Below, piece by piece: positions 5,765-11,654 of a stretch of 13,741 nucleotides of DNA. This DNA is from JACQAI01 sp035507915 (GTDB lineage Bacteria; Pseudomonadota; Alphaproteobacteria; Elsterales; Elsteraceae), in assembly GCA_035507915.1 (NCBI GenBank), contig DATJNS010000497.1, positions 1 to 13,741 on the forward strand. The letters are read 5' to 3'. A model generated the notes under the pieces. The model did not search any database. It saw only the letters and a list, made by a program, of their open reading frames with translations, and was not told the origin of the DNA. The translations under genes were made by a program, and so were the position numbers. Position 1 is the stretch's first letter. Each line of letters opens with the position of its first letter.

Positions 5765-6751
5765 CTAGGAGCCGCGCCGCGGCGCGGGGCGCGCCGCGGC
5801 GGTGGCCGCGGGCGCCGGCGGCTCGCCCTGGTTGGGCACGATCAGGCTGCGCACGCGCTGGCCCGGACGACCGGCCGACGGGCCGCTCAGCATGCGGCTG
5901 ACGTTGGTGTTGAGATTGACCTCGCCGTAGTCGCCGTCGAGCTGGTTCTTGCCCTGGGTGACGCGCACGTCGTCGACCAGATAGGCGATGTTGGTGACCA
6001 TGTTGTAGACGCCGCGTCCGGCGGTGGCGAACTGCTGCGGCGTCGACACGCGCATGTGACCGAAGCCATCGACCTCGGTGACGTGGCTCTCGTTGGTCTT
6101 GGGATCCTCCTGGATGTGCGCGGTCAGAACGTCGCCGGAGACGCGGCGGTCGGCCCGCACCATCACGGCGTCGCCGCGCGCGACGGCGATCTTGCGCTCG
6201 TCCCAGTACTCGAGGCTGTCGCGCGCGGTGATGTGGTCCTGCGTGGTGTCGAGCGAGAGATTCTTGCCGGTGAGCACCAGGACCGCGCGGTCGACGTCGT
6301 AGACGCCGTGATCGCCGTGCGCGTGCTGCGTCGGCGTCGTGATGTCGACGTCGGTCTCGGCGACCAGGCGGTAGATGTCGGTGCCCGACATGCCGTTGTT
6401 GGCGTCTTTGGCATCGTCCTTGGTGCCCGGCTCCTTGGCGGGCGGCGCTTTCGCATTTGCCGCCTTGGCGGGCGGCGCGGGATTGGCCGGGTTGCGATCG
6501 CGGTAATAGGCGATCAGCCGATGCGCCGTCACGGTGACGTCGCCGCGCACCGCCTTGGCGTTGCCCGTCGCGATGTAGACCTTCTCGTCGCGCCGCCATT
6601 CGATGCCCTCGTCGGCGTCGATCGCGATCGGACCGGAACCGCGGTTGAGCAGCCCCTGACCCGCCGCCGGCGGTCCGCTCAGGCTGGTCGCGAGCGCGAG
6701 CACGGCCAGGGCGCCCGCGAGCGTCGCGCCGAGCTGGGCGCGCCGCGTCAT
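5765..6751 (-). CDS. lptA: LPS-transport periplasmic bridge protein LptA
   Basis: A 328-residue OstA/LptA-like protein that forms the periplasmic beta-jellyroll bridge carrying LPS from LptC to LptD. A signal peptide (1-32: MTRRAQLG, hydrophobic LAGALAVLALATSL, likely cleavage near AAGQG) is followed by IAIDADEGIEWRRDEKVYIATGNAKAVRGDVTVTA (first beta repeats, 42-76). A low-complexity Ala/Pro/Lys insert of about 35 residues (86-120) interrupts the domain. Further strands contain DVDITTPTQHAHGDHGVYD and GDYGEVNLNTNVSRML. Pro/Ala-rich C-terminal tail 309-328. E. coli LptA is 185 residues, so this is considerably longer. The start codon overlaps the lptC stop (ATGA). Confidence 0.88.
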   Translation of the reverse strand: MTRRAQLGATLAGALAVLALATSLSGPPAAGQGLLNRGSGPIAIDADEGIEWRRDEKVYIATGNAKAVRGDVTVTAHRLIAYYRDRNPANPAPPAKAANAKAPPAKEPGTKDDAKDANNGMSGTDIYRLVAETDVDITTPTQHAHGDHGVYDVDRAVLVLTGKNLSLDTTQDHITARDSLEYWDERKIAVARGDAVMVRADRRVSGDVLTAHIQEDPKTNESHVTEVDGFGHMRVSTPQQFATAGRGVYNMVTNIAYLVDDVRVTQGKNQLDGDYGEVNLNTNVSRMLSGPSAGRPGQRVRSLIVPNQGEPPAPAATAAARPAPRRGS

Positions 6752-7431
6752 GAGTGCTGCTCGCCCTGGTACAGCACGAGATGCGCCTTGCCCGTGAAGA
6801 TGATCACGGCGCCGCGGTCGTACAGCCGGAACCCCTCCGCGGCGATCGTGCCGCTCGGCCCTTGGCCGGCGACCGGATCGTCGCCGGTCGCCGCGCCCTG
6901 GTTCAGATCGACCTGGGCGCGCGCGGTGTGGAACTCGTTGCCGTCGTCGTGGAACAGGCTGACGTCGCCCGCGAGATCGAGCCGGCGCGACTGGTTGTGG
7001 TAGACGCCGGTCTTGGCGGTCGCCGCGACCCAGGCGCCGTTCGACGTCGTCATGTCGGCCTTGGGCGACTGCAGATCGGTGCGCGTGGCGTGCGCGGTCT
7101 CGCGCGTCGCGGTCTTGGCGGTCACGACGTAGGGACGGTCCTGATTGTCGACGCCGACATAGCGGGCGTTGAGCATGCGCAGCGATTCGGCGTCGTCGGC
7201 GCTGATGCGATTGCCGCCGAAGCGCACGCGGTTGTCGTCGTGTCCGAGCTGCGGCCAGGCGAGGATCAGGGTCACGATCAGGAGCGCCACCGCGGGCAGC
7301 ATCAGCTTGAGGTAGGCGACCTGGCGCGAGCGCCAGATGGCGCGCTGCGACGGCGTCTCGACCGGCGCGCCGGCGCGCGACGGCCGCGCGCCGCGCAGGC
7401 CGGTCCGGCGCGCCGCCAACAGGGCGTTCAT
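6748..7431 (-). CDS. lptC: LPS export inner-membrane anchor protein LptC
   Basis: A 227-residue single-span membrane protein that accepts LPS from LptB2FG and passes it to LptA. It has a basic cytoplasmic N-terminus (1-40, ending RSRQVAYLK), one transmembrane helix LMLPAVALLIVTLILAWPQL (about 43-62) and a periplasmic jellyroll. The jellyroll contains the motifs NRISADDAESLRMLNARYVGVDNQDRPYVVTA and EGFRLYDRGAVIIFTGKAHLVLY. The start ATG 7431 gives the usual layout, but its Shine-Dalgarno is poor. The frame stays open upstream to 7632 and a GTG at 7446 is another option. A short ORF with a better ribosome site precedes it in another frame. The gene ends in a 4-nt overlap with lptA. Confidence 0.88.
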   Translation of the reverse strand: MNALLAARRTGLRGARPSRAGAPVETPSQRAIWRSRQVAYLKLMLPAVALLIVTLILAWPQLGHDDNRVRFGGNRISADDAESLRMLNARYVGVDNQDRPYVVTAKTATRETAHATRTDLQSPKADMTTSNGAWVAATAKTGVYHNQSRRLDLAGDVSLFHDDGNEFHTARAQVDLNQGAATGDDPVAGQGPSGTIAAEGFRLYDRGAVIIFTGKAHLVLYQGEQHS

Positions 7432-7441
7432 GAGCGCCGAG

Positions 7442-7501
7442 GCCACGCCGGCGCCCCGCTCAGGCCGCGCCGGCGGGCCGGCCGCCACGCCGGCGCCCCG
7501 C
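7442..7501. repeat. 18-bp direct repeat, 42-nt period, in the lptC leader
   Basis: The 18-mer gccacgccggcgccccgc occurs at 7442-7459 and again, identically, at 7484-7501. The offset of 42 nt is a multiple of three. It lies within or just upstream of the 5' end of lptC and looks like a partial tandem duplication in GC-rich DNA. Confidence 0.7.
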
Positions 7502-7525
7502 CTCGACTGTGCTCGCTCCCGACAT
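7460..7525 (-). CDS. Possible leader peptide (21 aa) upstream of lptC
   Basis: ATG 7525 is preceded by GAAAGGGA with 4-5 nt spacing, a better ribosome site than that of lptC. The frame reads MSGASTVEAG, an Arg/Gly-rich middle and GRPAGAA, then TGA at 7460-7462, 28 nt before the lptC start. It is in a different frame from lptC. Either it is a translated leader coupling or regulating lptC, or a 1-nt frameshift separates a longer lptC N-terminus from its body. No similarity recognised. Confidence 0.3.
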   Translation of the reverse strand: MSGASTVEAGRRRGGRPAGAA

Positions 7526-7559
7526 CGGTCCCTTTCGTGACGGCGCGTGCGTGCGCCCG

Positions 7560-7581
7560 CGCGGCAATTGGCCGCGTTTTT
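7560..7581 (+). terminator. Intrinsic-terminator-like hairpin, + strand orientation
   Basis: CGCGGC (7560-7565), loop AATTG and GCCGCG (7571-7576) are followed by TTTTT on the + strand. That is a proper terminator shape, but no + strand gene precedes it. On the minus strand it lies in the predicted 5' leader of lptC, where it would simply be a leader hairpin. It may stop antisense transcription into the lptC promoter. Confidence 0.4.
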
Positions 7582-7602
7582 GCATGGTCGACAGTTGCGC
7601 GG

Positions 7603-7632
7603 AGTATGCCTGCGATCGGCCCGGCCCGTCAA
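7603..7632 (-). promoter_or_regulatory. Putative sigma70 promoter of the lptCAB-rpoN operon
   Basis: On the minus strand, TTGACG (complement of 7627-7632) and CATACT (complement of 7603-7608) are spaced by 18 nt. Transcription would begin near 7597, leaving a leader of about 165 nt to the lptC ATG that contains the hairpin, the short ORF and the direct repeats. A pair of direct repeats abuts the -35 box. Confidence 0.5.
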
Positions 7633-7650
7633 CGCCAGCCGGCGCCAGCC
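7633..7650 (-). repeat. Tandem 8-bp direct repeat abutting the lptC -35 box
   Basis: Reading the minus strand, GGCTGGCG-CC-GGCTGGCG lies directly next to TTGACG. The two copies are 10 bp apart, one helical turn, the arrangement used by many activators that contact RNA polymerase. No known operator is recognised, so a regulator site is inference. Confidence 0.35.
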
Positions 7651-7681
7651 GAGTAACGGCCTTTAGGTCAGCCGCGCTGGC

Positions 7682-8308
7682 CTATGAATGGGAAAAAATG
7701 TCGTCCGGCCAGCCGCCCAGGTCGAGCGCGGCGCGCGTCGGCAGGAAGGCGAAGCAGGCGGCCGCCAGCGCGGTGCGCCCCTCGCGCGCCAGCATGACGT
7801 CGAGCTTGGCCTTGAGCGCGTGCAGGTGCAAAACGTCGGCCCCGGCATAGGCCAGCTGCTCCTGGCTCAGGTCCTCGGCGCCCCAGTCGGACGATTGCTG
7901 CTGCTTCGACAGCTCGATGCCGAGCAGTTCCTTGACCAGGTCCTTGAGCCCGTGGCGGTCCGTGTAGGTGCGGACCAGGCGCGAGGCGATCTTGGTGCAG
8001 TAGACCGGCGCGGTGACGACGCCGAAGGTGCGCTGCAGGATGGCGAGGTCGAAGCGCGCGAAATGCAGCAGCTTGGTCACCCCGGGGTCGGTCAGCAGGC
8101 GGACCAGGTTGGGCGCGCTCGGCGGGCCGCCGCCAGGGGTCGGTCGGGGGACCTGGACCAGGTGCGAATTGCCGTCGCCCGACGACAATTGGACGACGCA
8201 CAGCCGGTCGCGCCCCAGGGCGAGGCCCAGGGTCTCGGTGTCCATCGCGACCAGCGGGCCCAGCGTCAGGCCGTCGGGGAGATCCCCGCGATAGAGCTTG
8301 ATCGTCAT
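7682..8308 (-). CDS. RNase D-type 3'-5' exonuclease (short form)
   Basis: A 208-residue DEDDy-family exonuclease, a catalytic domain acting on RNA 3' ends (tRNA and small RNA maturation). It lacks the HRDC domains of E. coli RNase D (375 aa), the usual alphaproteobacterial form. Catalytic residues are all present: D23 and E25 in AMDTETLG, D87 in FARFDLAIL, and Y154/D158 in YAGADVLHL. A Gly/Pro-rich stretch at 54-66 is a small loop. ATG 8308 has GGAG 7 nt upstream. It precedes lptC on the same strand with a 250-nt gap holding a separate promoter, so it is probably not in the lpt operon. A short rnd homologue. Confidence 0.9.
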   Translation of the reverse strand: MTIKLYRGDLPDGLTLGPLVAMDTETLGLALGRDRLCVVQLSSGDGNSHLVQVPRPTPGGGPPSAPNLVRLLTDPGVTKLLHFARFDLAILQRTFGVVTAPVYCTKIASRLVRTYTDRHGLKDLVKELLGIELSKQQQSSDWGAEDLSQEQLAYAGADVLHLHALKAKLDVMLAREGRTALAAACFAFLPTRAALDLGGWPDDIFSHS

Positions 8309-8390
8309 CCCGTCTCCGCCCCGGGGCTAGGCCGCGCGCCGGCGCGGGTGGTGGCCCGGCTCCCGGCGGCCGGCGCCGTCAGGTTACGCT

Positions 8391-8477
8391 TGGTGCCCAG
8401 GAGAAGACTCGAACTTCCACGAGCTTTCGCCCACTAGAACCTGAATCTAGCGCGTCTACCAATTCCGCCACCTGGGC
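8391..8477 (-). tRNA. tRNA-Leu (anticodon CAG)
   Basis: An 87-nt class II tRNA with encoded CCA (8391-8393). The acceptor stem GCCCAGG/CCTGGGC pairs perfectly. The D arm is GCGGAATTGGTAGACGC. The anticodon stem CTAGA/TCTAG encloses TTCAGGT, giving anticodon CAG (complement of 8441-8443), which reads CUG. A long variable arm with a GAAA loop and a T arm containing TTCGAGT complete it. The long variable arm and anticodon together identify leucine. Confidence 0.97.
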
Positions 8478-8488
8478 ATGGGCGGCAG

Positions 8489-8516
8489 ATCATGTGCATG
8501 GCCGGAGGCTTGTCAA
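8489..8516 (-). promoter_or_regulatory. Putative promoter of tRNA-Leu
   Basis: On the minus strand a perfect TTGACA (complement of 8511-8516) is followed after 16 nt by CATGAT (complement of 8489-8494). This predicts a start a few bases before the mature 5' end at 8477. Confidence 0.55.
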
Positions 8517-8639
8517 CCGGTTTCCTGGGCGATTCCGCGGCTTTCGCGCCCGCCGGCGGGCTTAACAAGCTGATGCACCACAACGCGATCGATTTTGCAT
8601 AAGATGCCGGCGGTCGGGGCGATCCCACGAGGCAACGGC

Positions 8640-9593
8640 ATGACGGCGCAGGTGGTCACGGTCTTCGGCGGCTCCGGCTTCATCGGGCGGACGCTGATCA
8701 AGCGCTTGGCCAAGACCGGCGCGGTGATCCGCGTGCCGGTGCGCAATCCCGAGCGCGCCAAGGTCCTGAAGCCGATGGGCGACGTCGGCCAGATCACGCC
8801 GTTCCGCATCGACATCCGGTCGGACCACGAGATCGCGGCGGCGATCGCCGGCTCCGACGCCGTCGTCAACCTGATCGGCATCCTCTACGAGCGCGGCGCC
8901 AGCCGCTTCGCCCTCGCGCATGCCGAGGCGCCCGCCCGCATGGCCGCGGCGGCGCACCACGCGGGCGTCGACCGGTTCGTGCACGTCTCGGCGATCGGCG
9001 CCGATCCCGGCTCGCCGTCCGCCTACGCGCGCTCCAAGGCGGCCGGCGAGGCCGCCGTGCGCGCCGCCCTGCCGGACGCCGTGATCCTGCGCCCGAGCAT
9101 CGTGTTCGGGCCCGAGGACGATTTCTTCAACCGCTTCGCGGCGCTCGCCCAGCTGCTGCCGGCGCTGCCGCTGATCGGCGGCGGCCACACGCGCTTCCAG
9201 CCGGTCTATGTCGGCGACGTGGCGGACGCCATCATGGTCGCGCTGAACGACCCGGGCACCGCCGGCAAGACCTTCGAGCTCGGCGGCCCGCGGGTCTACA
9301 GCTTCAAGGCCTTGATGGAGCTGCTGCTGAGCGAGATCCAGCGGCGCCGGCTGTTGGTGCCGCTGCCGTTCGGCCTGGCCGCTCTCCAGGCCCTGTTCCT
9401 CGAGCTCCTGCCGGTGCCGCCGCTGACGCGCGACCAGGTCAAGCTGCTGGCGCACGACACCGTGGTCGGCACGGGGTCGCTCACCCTGCGCGATCTCGGC
9501 ATTACGCCGACCGCCGTCGAGCCGATCCTGCCGACCTATCTCGACCGCTTTCGGCCGGGCGGTCGTTTCGCGCCCGCCACGCGCACGCGCTGA
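8640..9593 (+). CDS. NDUFA9-like NAD(P)-binding epimerase-family protein (complex I-associated)
   Basis: A 317-residue atypical extended SDR. N-terminal Rossmann motif GGSGFIG (10-16), N77 in VVNLIGILYERG, S117 in FVHVSAIGADPGSPSAYARSKAAGE with Y129-x3-K133, and HTRFQPVYVGDVADAI (about 183-197) are the signatures of the family related to mitochondrial complex I subunit NDUFA9. Bacterial homologues are often annotated as 'complex I NDUFA9 subunit family protein'. A role in respiratory complex I assembly or quinone/lipid metabolism is by analogy only. ATG 8640 is chosen because GAGG (8629-8632) lies 7 nt upstream; the frame is open to 8595. The next gene follows 65 nt later on the same strand. 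Confidence 0.9.
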   Translation: MTAQVVTVFGGSGFIGRTLIKRLAKTGAVIRVPVRNPERAKVLKPMGDVGQITPFRIDIRSDHEIAAAIAGSDAVVNLIGILYERGASRFALAHAEAPARMAAAAHHAGVDRFVHVSAIGADPGSPSAYARSKAAGEAAVRAALPDAVILRPSIVFGPEDDFFNRFAALAQLLPALPLIGGGHTRFQPVYVGDVADAIMVALNDPGTAGKTFELGGPRVYSFKALMELLLSEIQRRRLLVPLPFGLAALQALFLELLPVPPLTRDQVKLLAHDTVVGTGSLTLRDLGITPTAVEPILPTYLDRFRPGGRFAPATRTR

Positions 9594-9617
9594 GCGCGTC
9601 CGTCGCACCCCGGAAGG

Positions 9618-9652
9618 CTGGCAGAACGGTACCGCATTCGCTATAAATAGCG
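9618..9652 (+). promoter_or_regulatory. Putative promoter with overlapping palindrome upstream of the GST gene
   Basis: CTGGCA (9618-9623), 18 nt, TATAAA (9642-9647). The -10 lies inside the palindrome CGCTAT-AA-ATAGCG (9639-9652), and a second palindrome CGGTACCG occupies 9627-9634 within the spacer. The -10 ends only 11 nt before the ATG at 9659, so a transcript from here would be nearly leaderless. Confidence 0.4.
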
Positions 9653-9658
9653 GTCAGG

Positions 9659-10327
9659 ATGCGGACACTCTACCATCTCTGGCTCTCACCGCTCGCGCGC
9701 AAGGTCCGCATCATCCTCAAGGAGAAGCATCTCGACTTCGACATGAAGATCGAGAAGGTGTGGGAGCGCCGCCCCGAGTTCCTCGCCCTCAACCCGGCCG
9801 GCGAGGTGCCGGTGCTGATCGAGCCCGACGGCGCGACGATCGTCGACGCCAACGTGATCGCCGAGTATCTCGAGGAGGTCTATCCCGACCGGCCGCTGCT
9901 CGGCGCGACCGCGCCGGCGCGCGCCGAATGCCGCCGCCTGGTCAACTGGTTCGACGTCAAGTTCAACCGCGAGGTCACCTACAATCTGGTCGAGGAGAAG
10001 ATGATGAAGCGCTTCCTCGGCCTGGGCGAGCCGTCGAGCCAGGCGATCCGCGCCGGCTACGCCAACATCCGCTATCACCTCGACTACATCGGCTACCTGG
10101 TCGAGCGCCGGAAGTATCTCGCGGGTGACGAGTTCAGCCTCGCCGACATCGCCGCGGCCGCGCACATGTCGTCGCTCGACTATCTGGGCGACGTGCCGTG
10201 GGCCGACTTCGAGCCCGCCAAGGACTGGTACGCGCGCGTCAAGTCGCGCCCGAGCTTCCGGCCGATCCTCGCCGACCACATCCCCGGCGCCGCGCCGCCC
10301 AAGCACTACGCCGATTTGGATTTCTGA
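9659..10327 (+). CDS. Glutathione S-transferase family protein
   Basis: A 222-residue GST-like protein: N-terminal thioredoxin-like domain (1-80), linker, all-helical C-terminal domain (90-205). It opens MRTLYHLWLSPLARKVRIIL, with the S10/R14 region where the catalytic Ser/Cys of many bacterial GSTs sits, then cis-Pro GEVPVLIEPDG and VDANVIAEYLEEVYPDRPLLG. The usual Glu/Asp-Ser pair that binds the glutamyl moiety of glutathione is Asp-Ala here (VDANVI), so glutathione affinity may be altered. GDEFSLADIAAAAHMSSLDYLG is the N-capping box and hydrophobic staple typical of the family. The N-terminal strand begins at Met1, so ATG 9659 is secure despite having only a CAGG abutting the codon. Substrate unknown. 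Confidence 0.9.
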   Translation: MRTLYHLWLSPLARKVRIILKEKHLDFDMKIEKVWERRPEFLALNPAGEVPVLIEPDGATIVDANVIAEYLEEVYPDRPLLGATAPARAECRRLVNWFDVKFNREVTYNLVEEKMMKRFLGLGEPSSQAIRAGYANIRYHLDYIGYLVERRKYLAGDEFSLADIAAAAHMSSLDYLGDVPWADFEPAKDWYARVKSRPSFRPILADHIPGAAPPKHYADLDF

Positions 10328-10362
10328 ACAGCGAGACTCGGACGCCGGCTCGCTGGTTCAAT

Positions 10363-10452
10363 CGTCATCGCGAGCGCAGCGAAGCAATCCAGCGGCCTTC
10401 ACACTTGCGCCGCCCTCTGGATTGCTTCGTCGCTTCGCTCCTCGCAATGACG
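10363..10452. repeat. REP-like inverted repeat between convergent genes
   Basis: A left arm (10363-10392, starting CGTCATCGCGAGCG and ending GAAGCAATCCAG) and a right arm (10417-10452, starting CTGGATTGCTTCG and ending GCAATGACG) are reverse complements with a few mismatches and a 6-nt length difference. A 24-nt centre separates them. This motif family is a well-known dispersed palindromic element of alphaproteobacterial intergenic regions. It probably folds into a long hairpin at the 3' ends of both flanking genes. Confidence 0.85.
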
Positions 10453-10477
10453 CGTGAAGAGGGGTGAGCGCCCTCTG

Positions 10478-11653
10478 CTAATCGGCGCGCCAGCGCTCGA
10501 CGGCGGCGCGGTCGAGCTCGATGCCGAGCCCCGGCCGCGTCGGCAGCGTCACCATGCCGTGGCGGTCGGCCTTGATGGGCTCCTTGAGCAATGCCTCGCG
10601 CAGCGGGTTCTCGTTGCGGTCGAGCTCGACCACCAGCGCGTTGGGCAGCGACGCCGCGAAGTGCAGCGAGGCGGTGAGCAGCACCGCGCCGCCGAACGCG
10701 TGCGGCGCCACCATCATGTTGTGCGCGTGCGCCAGCGCGGCGATGCGCCGCCCTTCGCTGAAGCCGCCGGTCCACGCGAGATCGGGCTGCACGATGTCGA
10801 CCGCGCGGCGCGTGACCAGCTCGCGGAAGCCGTAGAGCCCGGTCTCGGTCTCGTAGCCGGCGATCGGCGTCGCCAGCGCGGCGGCGACCGCGGCGCTGCC
10901 GTCGATGTCGTCGGTCGCGACCGGCTCCTCGATCCAATAGAGATCGAATGGCTCGAGCGCCTTGCCCATCGCGATCGCGACTGCCGGGCTCCATACGCAG
11001 TTGATGTCGACCATCAGCTTGCGGTGCGGTCCGAGCGCCTTGCGCACCGCCTCGACGCGCGCCAGGTCCTCCTCGGGCGTCACCACGCATTTGTCGGCGT
11101 GCGCCAAGAGGCCGCGCAGGTGGCTCTGGGTCGACGGGTTGCGGCCGATCTTCATCTTCATGCCGCGGAAGCCCTGCGCGACGTAGCTCTCGGCTTCGGC
11201 GGCGAGCGCGCGGACGTCCTTGCCTTCCTGATAGAAGCCGCCGCTGGCGTAGACCTCGAGCGCGTCGGAGTAGGCGCCGAACAAGCGATAGAGCGGCAGC
11301 CCCGCGATCTTGCCGGCGATGTCCCACAGCGCGATGTCGACGCCGCTGATCGCATGCATGACGACGCCGCGGCGGCCGGCCGCGCGCGTGCGCTCGAACA
11401 TCTTCTGCCACAGCCGCTCGATCAGCAGCGGGTCCTCGCCGACCAGCATCGGCTTGAGGAGCTGCTCGACCACCGCGCGCGTGACCGACGGCGCGCCGCC
11501 GCCGACGCCGGCCTCGCCGATGCCGGTCACGCCGTCGTCGGTCTCGATCTCGACCAGGAGCGCGCTGCGCGCAGCCTGCGCGCCGGCCGCGCTCATGTAC
11601 GGATTGTCGCTGCGCCAGGTCAGCGGGATGCCCCGCACGTCGACGATCTTCAT
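10478..11653 (-). CDS. Mandelate racemase/muconate lactonizing enzyme family (enolase superfamily) protein
   Basis: A 391-residue enolase-superfamily enzyme, which abstracts a proton alpha to a carboxylate, usually to dehydrate or racemise acid sugars. The capping domain (1-125) precedes the barrel. K166-x-K168 (GMKMKIG), metal ligands D216 (VDIN), E242 (WIEEP) and E268 (GYETE), and the D291/H318 dyad (QPDLAW, VAPHAFGG) are all present. Spacings from the first metal ligand to His (26, 26, 23, 27) equal those of mandelate racemase, placing it in the MR subgroup. There are about 19 extra residues between the Lys pair and D216. ATG 11653 is 1 nt after the sulfatase stop, so expression is coupled. 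The exact substrate cannot be told. Confidence 0.93.
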   Translation of the reverse strand: MKIVDVRGIPLTWRSDNPYMSAAGAQAARSALLVEIETDDGVTGIGEAGVGGGAPSVTRAVVEQLLKPMLVGEDPLLIERLWQKMFERTRAAGRRGVVMHAISGVDIALWDIAGKIAGLPLYRLFGAYSDALEVYASGGFYQEGKDVRALAAEAESYVAQGFRGMKMKIGRNPSTQSHLRGLLAHADKCVVTPEEDLARVEAVRKALGPHRKLMVDINCVWSPAVAIAMGKALEPFDLYWIEEPVATDDIDGSAAVAAALATPIAGYETETGLYGFRELVTRRAVDIVQPDLAWTGGFSEGRRIAALAHAHNMMVAPHAFGGAVLLTASLHFAASLPNALVVELDRNENPLREALLKEPIKADRHGMVTLPTRPGLGIELDRAAVERWRAD

Positions 11654-11654
11654 G

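Noticed and set aside
3249..5768. An 839-codon open frame on the + strand opposite rpoN and lptB
   Set aside because: It is exactly antisense to two unmistakable genes, its translation is repetitive Arg/Leu/Asp/Gly-rich with no domain, and long antisense frames are expected from GC-rich codon bias.
4569..6599. 676-residue extended start for lptB
   Set aside because: The extra part overlaps lptA in another frame and has no domain. ATG 5762, just after the lptA stop, is the natural start.
8309..8390. Possible terminator after tRNA-Leu (a CCGGC/GCCGG stem)
   Set aside because: The stem is short, with an 8-nt loop and no U-run, in DNA where such GC pairings arise by chance.
8562..8605. Promoter for the NDUFA9-like gene (TTAACA and TAAGAT)
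   Set aside because: The two boxes are 32 nt apart and no other -35 fits the TAAGAT, so there is not enough to call it.
10363..10452. CRISPR or insertion-sequence end
   Set aside because: Only one inverted pair, no spacers, no target-site duplication and no transposase. It matches a REP-like palindrome instead.
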